Position numbers and translations under genes: made by a program. 44,268 nt of DNA from Rhodospirillaceae bacterium (GTDB lineage Bacteria > Pseudomonadota > Alphaproteobacteria > GCA-2731375): NCBI GenBank assembly GCA_018660265.1, contig JABJKS010000063.1, positions 1 through 44,268 of the forward strand. Reading direction: 5' to 3'. The notes below the pieces were generated by a model. That model made no database searches, was not told where the DNA came from, and was given only the letters and a program-made list of their open reading frames with translations. Shown here in pieces: positions 17,711 through 25,448 of the stretch (within the stretch, counting starts at the first letter, position 1; every line of letters begins with the position of its first letter).

Positions 17711-18938
17711 GCCAGGGTCGCCAAGCGGGCTGCGATTAAGCGCTGAACTATCGGGCAACGACTATCTCGACCTTGGCGGGCATTCGGCCATCACCGAGGC
17801 GAAAGTCGCGGTCATGCAGGGCGGCGGTGATGATGTCTATATGTCGGCAGCTTTCCTGACCGACGGCACAATGCAGCGTGCCGTGGAACGAAAGATGGCG
17901 GCCTTCCTTGGGACCGAGGACGCGGTGCTGTGTCAATCAGGCTGGTGCGCGAATTTGGGTCTGATGCAAGCGATTTCGGACCAGGAAACCCAGGTTTATG
18001 TTGATGCCGGCGTCCATGCCGCGATTTGGGATGGGGCCCGCAGCGCTGGCGCACAAATACGCCCCTTCCGCCACAACAGACCGGAAAGCCTGGAAAGAAA
18101 GATTCGGAACCACGGCGTCGGCATTGTCGTCGTCTCGGCCGTCTATGGCGTCGATGGCACAATATGTCCCCTGGCCCAGATCGCCGATATTGCCGAACGG
18201 CATGGCTGTGAAATTGTTGTCGACGAGACCCATTCCATCGGTGTCTACGGTCGTCAGGGTCAGGGTTTGGTTTCTGACCTGGGCCTCCAGGATAAAATTA
18301 CGTATCGGACTTTCAGCCTCTCCAAGGCCATGGTGACCCGGGCCGGCATGGTCACGGGGCCGGCCAGGATTATGGATTTTTTCCGTTTTGAATCCCGCCC
18401 GGCAATTTTCAGTTCGGCGGTTCTGCCGCATGAGGTCGCCGGTCTTGGCGCGGCCTTGAATGTCATCCAGGAGGAAGACTGGCGTCGGGAACGTTTGCGC
18501 CACAATACAAGTCTGTTGCGCATCCGGTTGGCAGATCTGGGGTTCGATGTGGCGGTCAGCGGTTCGCAAATTATTGCCCTTGTCGCCGGTGTGGAAGATG
18601 TGGCGATAGCATTTCGCGATGCCCTGGAACGTCACCACATATTCGGCACTTTGATCAGCGCACCGGCAACCACGCGGAATGGCGCCCTGGTTCGCCTTTC
18701 GGTCAATTCGGGGCTGGTAGAGGAGGATTTGCGGCGCATCGCATGGGCCTGTACCTGCGTTCGTGATGAAATACCCATAAGCCGTTGGCCCTTAACCCTG
18801 CGACGGGGCGTCCCCGCGATTGTTGGCCGTGACGCTGCAGATCTACCGATTGTGCCGGATGATGAAACCGAAACCGACGCCGTTACTGAGGCGGCAACTG
18901 CAACACCGCCCAGCGAAGAAAAACGGCGGGCAAGCTAA
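17523..18938 (+). CDS. CqsA-like alpha-oxoamine synthase, N-terminus replaced by transposase sequence
   Basis: The frame codes 471 residues. About the first 60 are IS5 transposase sequence. From about residue 70 it is a PLP-dependent alpha-oxoamine synthase very like CqsA, which joins an acyl-CoA to an amino-acid derivative to make the CAI-1 precursor. Visible features are GNDYL (N79), LCQSGWCANLGLMQAI, the PLP-stacking His (H165 in VHAAIWDGA), VDETHSIG (D234, H237) and the Schiff-base Lys K268 in SLSKAM. One family Asp in the VVVD segment is Ser here (S205). The tail after about residue 435 is acidic and disordered. The native N-terminal arm is missing, so activity is uncertain; an inner ATG at 17667 could also serve. 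Its stop overlaps the next ATG by one base. Confidence 0.8.
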   Translation: MLGMFILKHTYGLSDEQVWDRWVHDPYFQYFTGEEFFQHELPHERSGMSHWRNRIGETLDIPTPGSPSGLRLSAELSGNDYLDLGGHSAITEAKVAVMQGGGDDVYMSAAFLTDGTMQRAVERKMAAFLGTEDAVLCQSGWCANLGLMQAISDQETQVYVDAGVHAAIWDGARSAGAQIRPFRHNRPESLERKIRNHGVGIVVVSAVYGVDGTICPLAQIADIAERHGCEIVVDETHSIGVYGRQGQGLVSDLGLQDKITYRTFSLSKAMVTRAGMVTGPARIMDFFRFESRPAIFSSAVLPHEVAGLGAALNVIQEEDWRRERLRHNTSLLRIRLADLGFDVAVSGSQIIALVAGVEDVAIAFRDALERHHIFGTLISAPATTRNGALVRLSVNSGLVEEDLRRIAWACTCVRDEIPISRWPLTLRRGVPAIVGRDAADLPIVPDDETETDAVTEAATATPPSEEKRRAS

Positions 18939-21900
18939 TGACGTTCAAACAAATGGCGCTTAGCCCATCAATCCAACGCTATGGCGAATTTCTACTTCGT
19001 CACCGCATATTGGTTGTCGTCCTCTCCGTGGTGATATGCCTCGCCATCAGCTCCGGCGCGCTGCATTTGCAGACCACGCCTGACAATCGCGTCTTCTTTG
19101 GATCGAGCAACCCCGACCTGAAAGCGTTCGAAACATTGGAAGCGGCTTATCGGGAAGGTAACGATGCATTGATCGCCCTGGCACCAACAAGGGGCGATGT
19201 TTTTACGGTTGAAACCTTGGCAACGGTTCGTGAATTGACCGAGGCGCTGTGGGCCGCACCTTACGTTACGCGCGTAGATTCAATCGCGAACTTTCAGCAT
19301 TCACAAGTCAGTGGTGATGAGCTGATTATCGACAATTTGATACCCCTGGATCTGGCGCTTACGGAACCAGCCATTGCGGACATCCGCACGGTTGCTTTGA
19401 CGGAGCCGGCCTTGGGTGGATTACTTATTTCCCGGGACGGCCACGTCACGGGCATCGCGGTCAATTTTCGCCTGCCGGAAAAATCACCGGAGGCGATCCG
19501 CGAGATTGTTGCCCATCTACGCGAGCTGGAAAAGAATATTGAAGCCCGGCATCTCAACATCAACATTTATATGACCGGCAACATCATGTTGATGTCGGCC
19601 TTTGACGAAGCCAGCCTGGACGACCTATCCACCCTGATCCCTGCCATGTTTGTCGCCATCGTGGTGGTCATGGTTTTATTGGTGCGCTCCTTCGCGGGGA
19701 TGGCTGCGGTCATGCTGTTGGCCTCCTTATCCTCCATGACAGCTATGGGCGTTGCCGGTTGGTTCGGCGTTGTAATCAATGCAGGGTCTTCGTCCGCCCC
19801 GCTGATCATCATGACCATGGCGTTGGCCTATGGCGTTCATTTGGTGACGAAGTTTCTTGCCGATTTCGGCTCCGGCTGGACCAAGCGGGAAGCCATCATT
19901 AATTCAGTTGAATTCAACCTGTCACCTGTTTCCTTGACCTCCGTGACGTCCGCCATCGGCTTCCTGTCCATGAATGGCAGTGATGCGCCGCCCTTTCATG
20001 ATTTGGGCACCATCGTCGCGGTCGGGGTGACCACGGCCTTCATTTTGTCCTTTACCTTTGTGCCGGCTTTCCTGGGCATTATGCGTATAGCAAAGCCGCG
20101 TAGGCGGGTCTTTGGCCAACGCCTTACCATCTCCTTGGGCAGCTTCGTGGTCAGTAATCGGCGCTGGGTTTTCTGGACCATGTCCGCCCTGATCGTACTG
20201 TTGGCGACGGGCATTTCACGCATCGAACTTAATGACGACTGGGTGGGCTATTTTGACAAGCGATACGAATTCCGCCACGACACCGAGTTTATTCTGGAAA
20301 ATCTGACCGGTATTGATCTATTGGAATACTCAGTCGCTGCCAAGGGTGAACAAGGCATTTACGAGCCGTCTTATCTGAAAATGCTGGACCAGTTCACCAC
20401 ATGGCTGCGCCAACAGCCCGAAGTCGTGAATGTACAATCACTCTCCGATGTTATGAAGCGCCTGAACCGGGATCTGAACGGCGGTGTGGAGACGGCCTAT
20501 AAACTGCCGCAAGAGCGGGAGCTGGCAGCACAATATCTGCTGTTGTACGAAATGTCCCTGCCCCGCGGACTTGATCTGAACGACCGGGTCAAGATTGATC
20601 GATCGGGCAGTCGCGTCAGCGTTATGTTGCGGCGGGACGGCGCGAACCTACCCTCGAAAGATCTGCGGCCATTGGCCATGCGTATCGATACCTGGCTGGC
20701 CCGCAATGGTGATACGGCCCAGGGCGCCAAGGGCAGCAGCATATCCTTAATGTTCGCCTATCTTTCCGAACGCAATATTTCGGCGATGTTGGTCAGCACC
20801 GCCATTGCGCTGCTGTTAATCTCGGCCATTCTGGTTTTGGCCCTGCGCAGCATTAAGATTGGTATCGCTTCATTGGTACCCAACTTTGTCCCGGCAATCA
20901 TGGGCTTTGGCCTGTGGGGATACTTGCAAGGTGAGGTGGGTGTTGCGGTTTCCGTGGTGGCGGCGATGACCTTCGGCATCGTGGTAGATGACACCATTCA
21001 TTTCCTGTCGAAATATCTACAAGGCCGCAGGGAACTGGGCAAAGGCCCGGAAGAGGCCATTCTGTATTCCTTCCGCTCTGTCGGAACGGCGTTGCTGGTA
21101 ACGACCATGGTGCTTGTGGCAGGCTTTCTTGTGCTTGCCACCTCCGGCTTTAAGGTCTCCAGTAGCCTTGGCCTGCTGACGGCGATTGTTCTGGCGCTGG
21201 CGCTGGTCGCCGACTTTTTGTTCTTGCCCAGCCTGCTGTTACAGTTTGACAGGGTCGCCAAGGATGTCGCCGGGGACTTGGATGTTTTGGCCGATGCCAC
21301 CCATTCCATTGAACTGCCGGGGCTGACCCAACGGGTGCTGAAATATCTTGACCGCATTCGGGACGGCCATCCCCTGCGTGGCAAACCGCCGGGCGAAGGG
21401 GCGATTGAACTATGGAGTAATGACTATCTCTCCATTGCCGGGCATCGCAGTATTGTAAACGCACAATCGGATCTATTGCGCGGCAATCGGGAGAAGCCGT
21501 TCATGTCCGCCGCCCTGCTGGCCAACAACCCCCAACAGCGGAGCGTCGAGACAAAGCTGGCGGCCTTCCTAGGTGTGGAAGACGCGGTGCTGTGCCAATC
21601 AGGCTGGTGCGCCAACATCGACCTTTTACAGACTATCGCTGACGAGAGCACACCAATTTACCTCGACATCTATGTCCATGCCTCTCTATGGGAGGGCGCG
21701 CGGATGTCAAAAGCCCCGATCCATCCGTTTCGCCACAACCAGCCCGACAGCCTGGCTGCGAAGGCAAAGCGCCATGGCCCCGGCATTGTTGTCGTGGATG
21801 CCGTCTACAGCGCCAACGGCAGTGTCTGCCCCATGCTGGAGATCGTCGAGGTAGCCGAGCAATATGGCTGCCTGCTGGTGGTTGATGAAAGCCATTCGGT

Positions 21901-22513
21901 CGGCACTTATGGTGAGTATGGCGAGGGATTGGTCGCCACCTTGGGACTGACCGACCGGGTTCATTACCGTACTTTGAGCCTCTCCAAAGCTTTTGCGACC
22001 CGGGCCGGCCTAGTGGCCGGGCCCTCACGGGTCATGGACTTCTTTCGTCATGAAGCACGCTCCATGCTGTTTAGTTCTGCCATTCTGCCCTACGAAATCG
22101 CCGGCCTGCAGGCCACTTTGGAGGTGATCCAGACCGAGGGTTGGCGTCGTGAAAAACTGTGGCAGCGAACGGTGTACTTGCGCCGGCGGCTGACCGAGCT
22201 TGGCTATAATGTTGATGAGAGCGACAGTCAGGTTGTTGCCCTGGAAGCAGGTCCGGAATATCGCAGCATGCAGTTGCGTGACGCCCTTGAAAGTGCCGGC
22301 ATATTTGGCGCCGTCTTCTGCGCGCCTGCAACGCCGCAAAATCGCTCGCTGATCCGCTTGTCCATAAATGCGGCACTCACTGATGCCCAGGTCGAGCGGA
22401 TCATTCGCGTTTGTGCCGATGTTCGTGATGCCGTCGAACTGGAAACCTGGCCGTCCAGCATGCGCCGCCGCAAGCGGCACAAACCAGATCGCGACGAGGT
22501 ATTTGCGACTTGA
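18938..22513 (+). CDS. Fusion of MMPL/RND exporter with CqsA-like alpha-oxoamine synthase
   Basis: The 1191-residue protein has two parts. Residues 1 to about 780 form an MMPL/RND lipid-type exporter: helix 1 near 25-45, a periplasmic loop, five helices to about 385, helix 7 near 410-430, a second loop, and five more helices. The second half has the relay motif GIVVDDTIHFLSKY (D684, D685). The matching place in the first half reads MALAYGVHLV, without the usual Asp. Residues about 800-1180 are a complete CqsA-like PLP synthase with SNDYL (828-829 Asn-Asp), FMSAALL, QSGWCANIDLLQTI, H914 in VHASLWEGAR, D954, VDESHSVG (D983, H986) and K1017 in SLSKAF. The synthase would face the cytoplasm. No frameshift joins the parts; they share one frame. 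Likely role: making and exporting a hydrophobic aminoketone or hydroxyketone signal or lipid (inference). Confidence 0.85.
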   Translation: MTFKQMALSPSIQRYGEFLLRHRILVVVLSVVICLAISSGALHLQTTPDNRVFFGSSNPDLKAFETLEAAYREGNDALIALAPTRGDVFTVETLATVRELTEALWAAPYVTRVDSIANFQHSQVSGDELIIDNLIPLDLALTEPAIADIRTVALTEPALGGLLISRDGHVTGIAVNFRLPEKSPEAIREIVAHLRELEKNIEARHLNINIYMTGNIMLMSAFDEASLDDLSTLIPAMFVAIVVVMVLLVRSFAGMAAVMLLASLSSMTAMGVAGWFGVVINAGSSSAPLIIMTMALAYGVHLVTKFLADFGSGWTKREAIINSVEFNLSPVSLTSVTSAIGFLSMNGSDAPPFHDLGTIVAVGVTTAFILSFTFVPAFLGIMRIAKPRRRVFGQRLTISLGSFVVSNRRWVFWTMSALIVLLATGISRIELNDDWVGYFDKRYEFRHDTEFILENLTGIDLLEYSVAAKGEQGIYEPSYLKMLDQFTTWLRQQPEVVNVQSLSDVMKRLNRDLNGGVETAYKLPQERELAAQYLLLYEMSLPRGLDLNDRVKIDRSGSRVSVMLRRDGANLPSKDLRPLAMRIDTWLARNGDTAQGAKGSSISLMFAYLSERNISAMLVSTAIALLLISAILVLALRSIKIGIASLVPNFVPAIMGFGLWGYLQGEVGVAVSVVAAMTFGIVVDDTIHFLSKYLQGRRELGKGPEEAILYSFRSVGTALLVTTMVLVAGFLVLATSGFKVSSSLGLLTAIVLALALVADFLFLPSLLLQFDRVAKDVAGDLDVLADATHSIELPGLTQRVLKYLDRIRDGHPLRGKPPGEGAIELWSNDYLSIAGHRSIVNAQSDLLRGNREKPFMSAALLANNPQQRSVETKLAAFLGVEDAVLCQSGWCANIDLLQTIADESTPIYLDIYVHASLWEGARMSKAPIHPFRHNQPDSLAAKAKRHGPGIVVVDAVYSANGSVCPMLEIVEVAEQYGCLLVVDESHSVGTYGEYGEGLVATLGLTDRVHYRTLSLSKAFATRAGLVAGPSRVMDFFRHEARSMLFSSAILPYEIAGLQATLEVIQTEGWRREKLWQRTVYLRRRLTELGYNVDESDSQVVALEAGPEYRSMQLRDALESAGIFGAVFCAPATPQNRSLIRLSINAALTDAQVERIIRVCADVRDAVELETWPSSMRRRKRHKPDRDEVFAT

Positions 22514-22979
22514 TGAATACCGTCGCGATCAAAAGTCGTGCTCATCCCGCCATCCTAGTCAATGAAACAGAACGATAGCTTTTGAAGCTGTGGACTGCTC
22601 CCGCCCGTCGTCATCTAGGTAACGTCCATTAGAGGATTCTAACAGTCTTCAATTGGCACTTCTCGAGCATCAACCGGTTACCTGCCGATGTCCGCTAAGC
22701 CTACAGCTTCGCGCTTTGACAAGGGTTCGATAACCGTGGTTATCATACCCACACCTTTGCCCCAGATGGCCCAAATAAGCAGCCGTTGCGCATTTGACTG
22801 GAGGAGCCATTGCCATCATGGTTGCCCATAATCGCCATGACGATCCCAACAGATAGCGTAAAACCCTAGTGGACTAACGTTTTATCAAATGGCTCTGAAT
22901 GCTGCTCGGGAAGACCAAATTGGATTTCAGCCAGAAGCGAGTACAAGCTCTTTGGACAAGAATTCGGGATGGGATTTTT
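22514..22979. other. Gene-free stretch after the exporter-synthase fusion
   Basis: About 465 bases with no convincing gene, RNA or terminator. A short sequence (GCATTTGACTGG followed by a form of GAGCCATTGCC, near 22791-22815) recurs in altered form near 23409-23433, on the other side of the lipoprotein gene. The GC content is lower than in the neighbouring operon. Confidence 0.5.
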
Positions 22980-23354
22980 ATGAAAGCTATAGCTGCTGTT
23001 GCCGCCATTTTGTTGGCTGGGTGCGCGTCTCAGATTATGAGCGAGTACGTAGGAAAGCCAATATCGGAGATTGTCGCTGATTACGGAATGCCAGCGGGCG
23101 CATACGACGTGGAGATAGGTAAGAGAGCGTTTGTGTGGCAAATGGATAGCACAGTTATTGTGCCCGGCACGTCATTCACCAACGCTAGCGTGATAGGCAA
23201 TCAAGTATTTGCGAACACCTATACGTCACCTGACTATGCCAGCACTAGTAGATGCTCGTATGTAATGTTTGCTACGAGAACGCGGACAGATATAGAGGGG
23301 CCCGCTGCCTGGACAGTTTCGGGCTTTCGCAAACCCCGCCTCGACTGCGAATGA
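22980..23354 (+). CDS. Small lipoprotein with BamE/SmpA-like domain
   Basis: A 124-residue protein with a short signal peptide and lipobox (LLAGC, Cys at about residue 14). The mature start, GKPISEIVADYGMPAGAYDVEIGKRAFVWQ, follows the BamE/SmpA pattern in which a helix ending in a GxP turn precedes a Trp-bearing strand. Small lipoproteins of this form are frequent in phage and island DNA and have no common function. I start at ATG 22980, directly before the signal peptide and preceded by GGGATGGGA; the frame is open from 22899. It stands alone inside the island. The C-terminal half (Cys-containing, RCSYVMFATRTRTDIEG) is not familiar. Confidence 0.65.
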   Translation: MKAIAAVAAILLAGCASQIMSEYVGKPISEIVADYGMPAGAYDVEIGKRAFVWQMDSTVIVPGTSFTNASVIGNQVFANTYTSPDYASTSRCSYVMFATRTRTDIEGPAAWTVSGFRKPRLDCE

Positions 23355-23526
23355 AATAGAATTTCGGGTTTACTGACCGCACGCACCACTAACCTTTGCC
23401 CGGTGTTCGGCATTTGACTGGCGAGCTATTGCCGGCGCATCACCTACCTAACGCAACCTATTAACAAGGCAGCATCCCAACATTGCCAGCCAATTTCTGG
23501 ATGGATCTGCGGCCCGCCGTTCCCAA

Positions 23527-24442
23527 ATGGCAAGAATGGTAATTCGCTACTTCGCATTTCTTGATGACGGCTCGATTAGACCAATTCCCATCCGCGTTAT
23601 GGATGGCCTCGCAAGAGGCTATGACTGGATACCTGATATGGCCGACAAGGCCCTTCGTGTCGTAGAGGTCATATTGGCCCTCAAGGCCCACCGACATTCG
23701 TGTGCTGTCGGGCTCTATCCTGCATTTCGACGAACTAGGCGGGGTGCAGAGGTCTCTGGCAGTTAGCGCCATGGAAGCCTGGGAAACCGCAGATGAGCTA
23801 GATCGCGAAGATTTCCCCAATGATATCGCCGAAGCCTCGGCAAAATTACGACGGCGGCGTTGGGAAGAGGCCAACCGGTGGATGCCGACCCCGGCTGACA
23901 TCACCCGGATCGTCGAAGCGATATGGCCGGGCACGACGGGCCGCCCGTCCGAAAAAGGCAAATACCGAACTGGAACAAGGAAACCGAGGCCACAAATGAC
24001 ATATGAATCACGTGAATCGCTGCAATCCCTCGAGAGCCCAGCCGTTAGCATTCAATTTGCGATGCAGGAATTGAAGCCCAAATCTCTCAAAGCACTGATC
24101 TCCGCTATTAAAGAGGATCGCGAGAGCATCCCAGATCGTTTCGATACCTTCGTTTGGGAGGGCATTCGCATTGCCGCCGAGAAGACGCTGGCCATCAAGC
24201 AGGATCAGGGACGGAAGTCAGGCAAGTGGATCGCCGTGGTTCGCGCCTTCGTCGTCCATCCCGACTATGACAGCAGGAATGTTCGACGGCTTGATGACCT
24301 TGAGACTATGGAGTGCAATGGTCGAGACGCGGCGGTCGCCACCTGCCGGGAGTACCTTAGAAAGTATGCGGATCACTTCGATTATGGCACTGAGATTGAG
24401 GCAACGGTTTACCCTGCAGGCGAATATGCTCCGCTGGAATAG
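23527..24442 (+). pseudogene. Unknown protein, probably one gene broken by a frameshift near 23680-23700
   Basis: A first frame (23527-23766) starts MARMVIRYFAFLDDGSIRPIPIRVMDGLARG and runs to LRVVEVILALK. The next frame, open across this point, continues PTDIRVLSGSILHFDELGGVQRSLAVSAMEAWETAD and runs to 24442. The join makes a natural protein of about 300 residues, whereas the end of the first frame (after LALK) is Arg-rich and unlike protein. The second frame could also be read alone from GTG 23702 or from ATG 23996. No domain is recognised; the centre has a helical Arg-rich segment (KLRRRRWEEANRW). A sequencing error or a programmed shift is possible. It lies next to the right repeat of the island. 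Confidence 0.5.
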
Positions 24443-24477
24443 CTATAGAGATGAAGTGCGATTTGCCGTCACGAAAT

Positions 24478-24568
24478 ATCCCGCTATATCCCGTCAAATC
24501 CCGCTGCCGTGGCGACTTAATGGTGACTTAATGGTGACTTGAATGGTGACTTGAATGGTGACTTGAAT

Positions 24569-24569
<1 letters not shown>
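24478..24569. repeat. Two adjacent short tandem arrays touching the right island repeat
   Basis: First comes a 10-bp unit of type ATCCCGYYNN repeated three times (24478-24507). Then comes GACTT(G)AATGGT repeated about five times (24514-24569), as two 11-bp units, two 12-bp units and a partial unit. The array ends exactly where the 107-bp right repeat begins. Such clusters near a tRNA attachment site can be binding sites for an integrase or excisionase arm domain; that role is inference. Confidence 0.65.
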
Positions 24570-24702
<133 letters not shown>

Positions 24703-24747
24703 ATAAATTCTTGTCGTCTACCCATCGGACCGGTGCGCGACGGGCGG

Positions 24748-24776
24748 AACCTAGGGTGCAGCGGCGGTCAATTCAA
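24748..24776 (-). promoter_or_regulatory. Predicted promoter of tRNA-Ala
   Basis: On the minus strand a -35 box TTGAAT (24771-24776) and a -10 box TAGGTT (24748-24753) are 17 bp apart. Transcription would start near 24741, about 39 bp upstream of the tRNA. Confidence 0.5.
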
Positions 24777-24849
24777 GACCTATCTGCACACAAGGTGAAT
24801 TTTTCTAGTAATCCCCAAGTTTAGCGCCTCGGTGGACTACAAAATCGGA

Positions 24850-25227
24850 TTATTCCTCGGAAATGCCGGCCTTGTTGATGTCGGCTTCCGCCAGAACGTC
24901 CTCATCATCGTCGTCGTCGTCCGCCAATGTCGCGATGGCATCATCTTCGTCATCTTCGTCATCGACCAGATCATCAACCCCTTCCACAAGGGCTGCGTCT
25001 TCATCATCAGCCGATACTGCCGCATCAGCAGCAACAGCCTTTGCTGCAACTGGCGCTTCCGCCTTTGTTTCGACCTTGCGCACACGCCGTGTCCGACCCG
25101 GTGCCACTACGGCAACGGGTGCCTCACAGGCCGGGCACGTGATCGGGCTACGGCCCATGTCGTAAAATTTTGCGCTACAGCTCGCACAAGTATGCTTAGC
25201 GCCCCATTCTGCCTTAGCCACTGTCAT
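24850..25227 (-). CDS. TIGR02300 family zinc-ribbon protein with acidic tail
   Basis: A 125-residue protein. The start MTVAKAEWGAKHTCASCSAKFYDMGRSPITCPAC is the family signature, with two CxxC pairs that form a zinc ribbon and the FYD segment after the first pair. A Lys/Arg-rich stretch follows (GRTRRVRKVETK), then about 60 very acidic residues with Asp runs. The family is restricted to alphaproteobacteria, has unknown function and is regularly found next to aroA, as here. I start at 25227, where GGGAGATA precedes the ATG; the frame is open 26 codons further upstream without family similarity. It is divergent from aroA. Confidence 0.93.
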   Translation of the reverse strand: MTVAKAEWGAKHTCASCSAKFYDMGRSPITCPACEAPVAVVAPGRTRRVRKVETKAEAPVAAKAVAADAAVSADDEDAALVEGVDDLVDDEDDEDDAIATLADDDDDDEDVLAEADINKAGISEE

Positions 25228-25448
25228 TATCTCCCAACAAATCCGCCGCTCAGGAATATCGATTTTCGGCGCATCCCAATAGAGAACATGCGGTGGCCCT
25301 GTCAACTAGGTTTCCACTGTCGCTGAAAAATGACCCTGCCGCCACGAATTTTTCAGGCCGCCGTCTGGCGATGCCAGCGCCTTTATGTTAGGCAGATCAG
25401 CCATTTGCAGAACTTAGCTGGCCAACCCGAAGGAAGTATGTACCGACC

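Noticed and set aside
23461-24051. 196-codon minus-strand frame opposite the frameshifted gene
   Set aside because: It is Ser/Arg-rich with no start signal or family pattern; the plus-strand frames look more protein-like.
24832-25326. Plus-strand frame opposite the TIGR02300 gene
   Set aside because: It is the complement of the acidic tail, giving Ser runs and repeats; the minus frame has the family signature and a good ribosome binding site.
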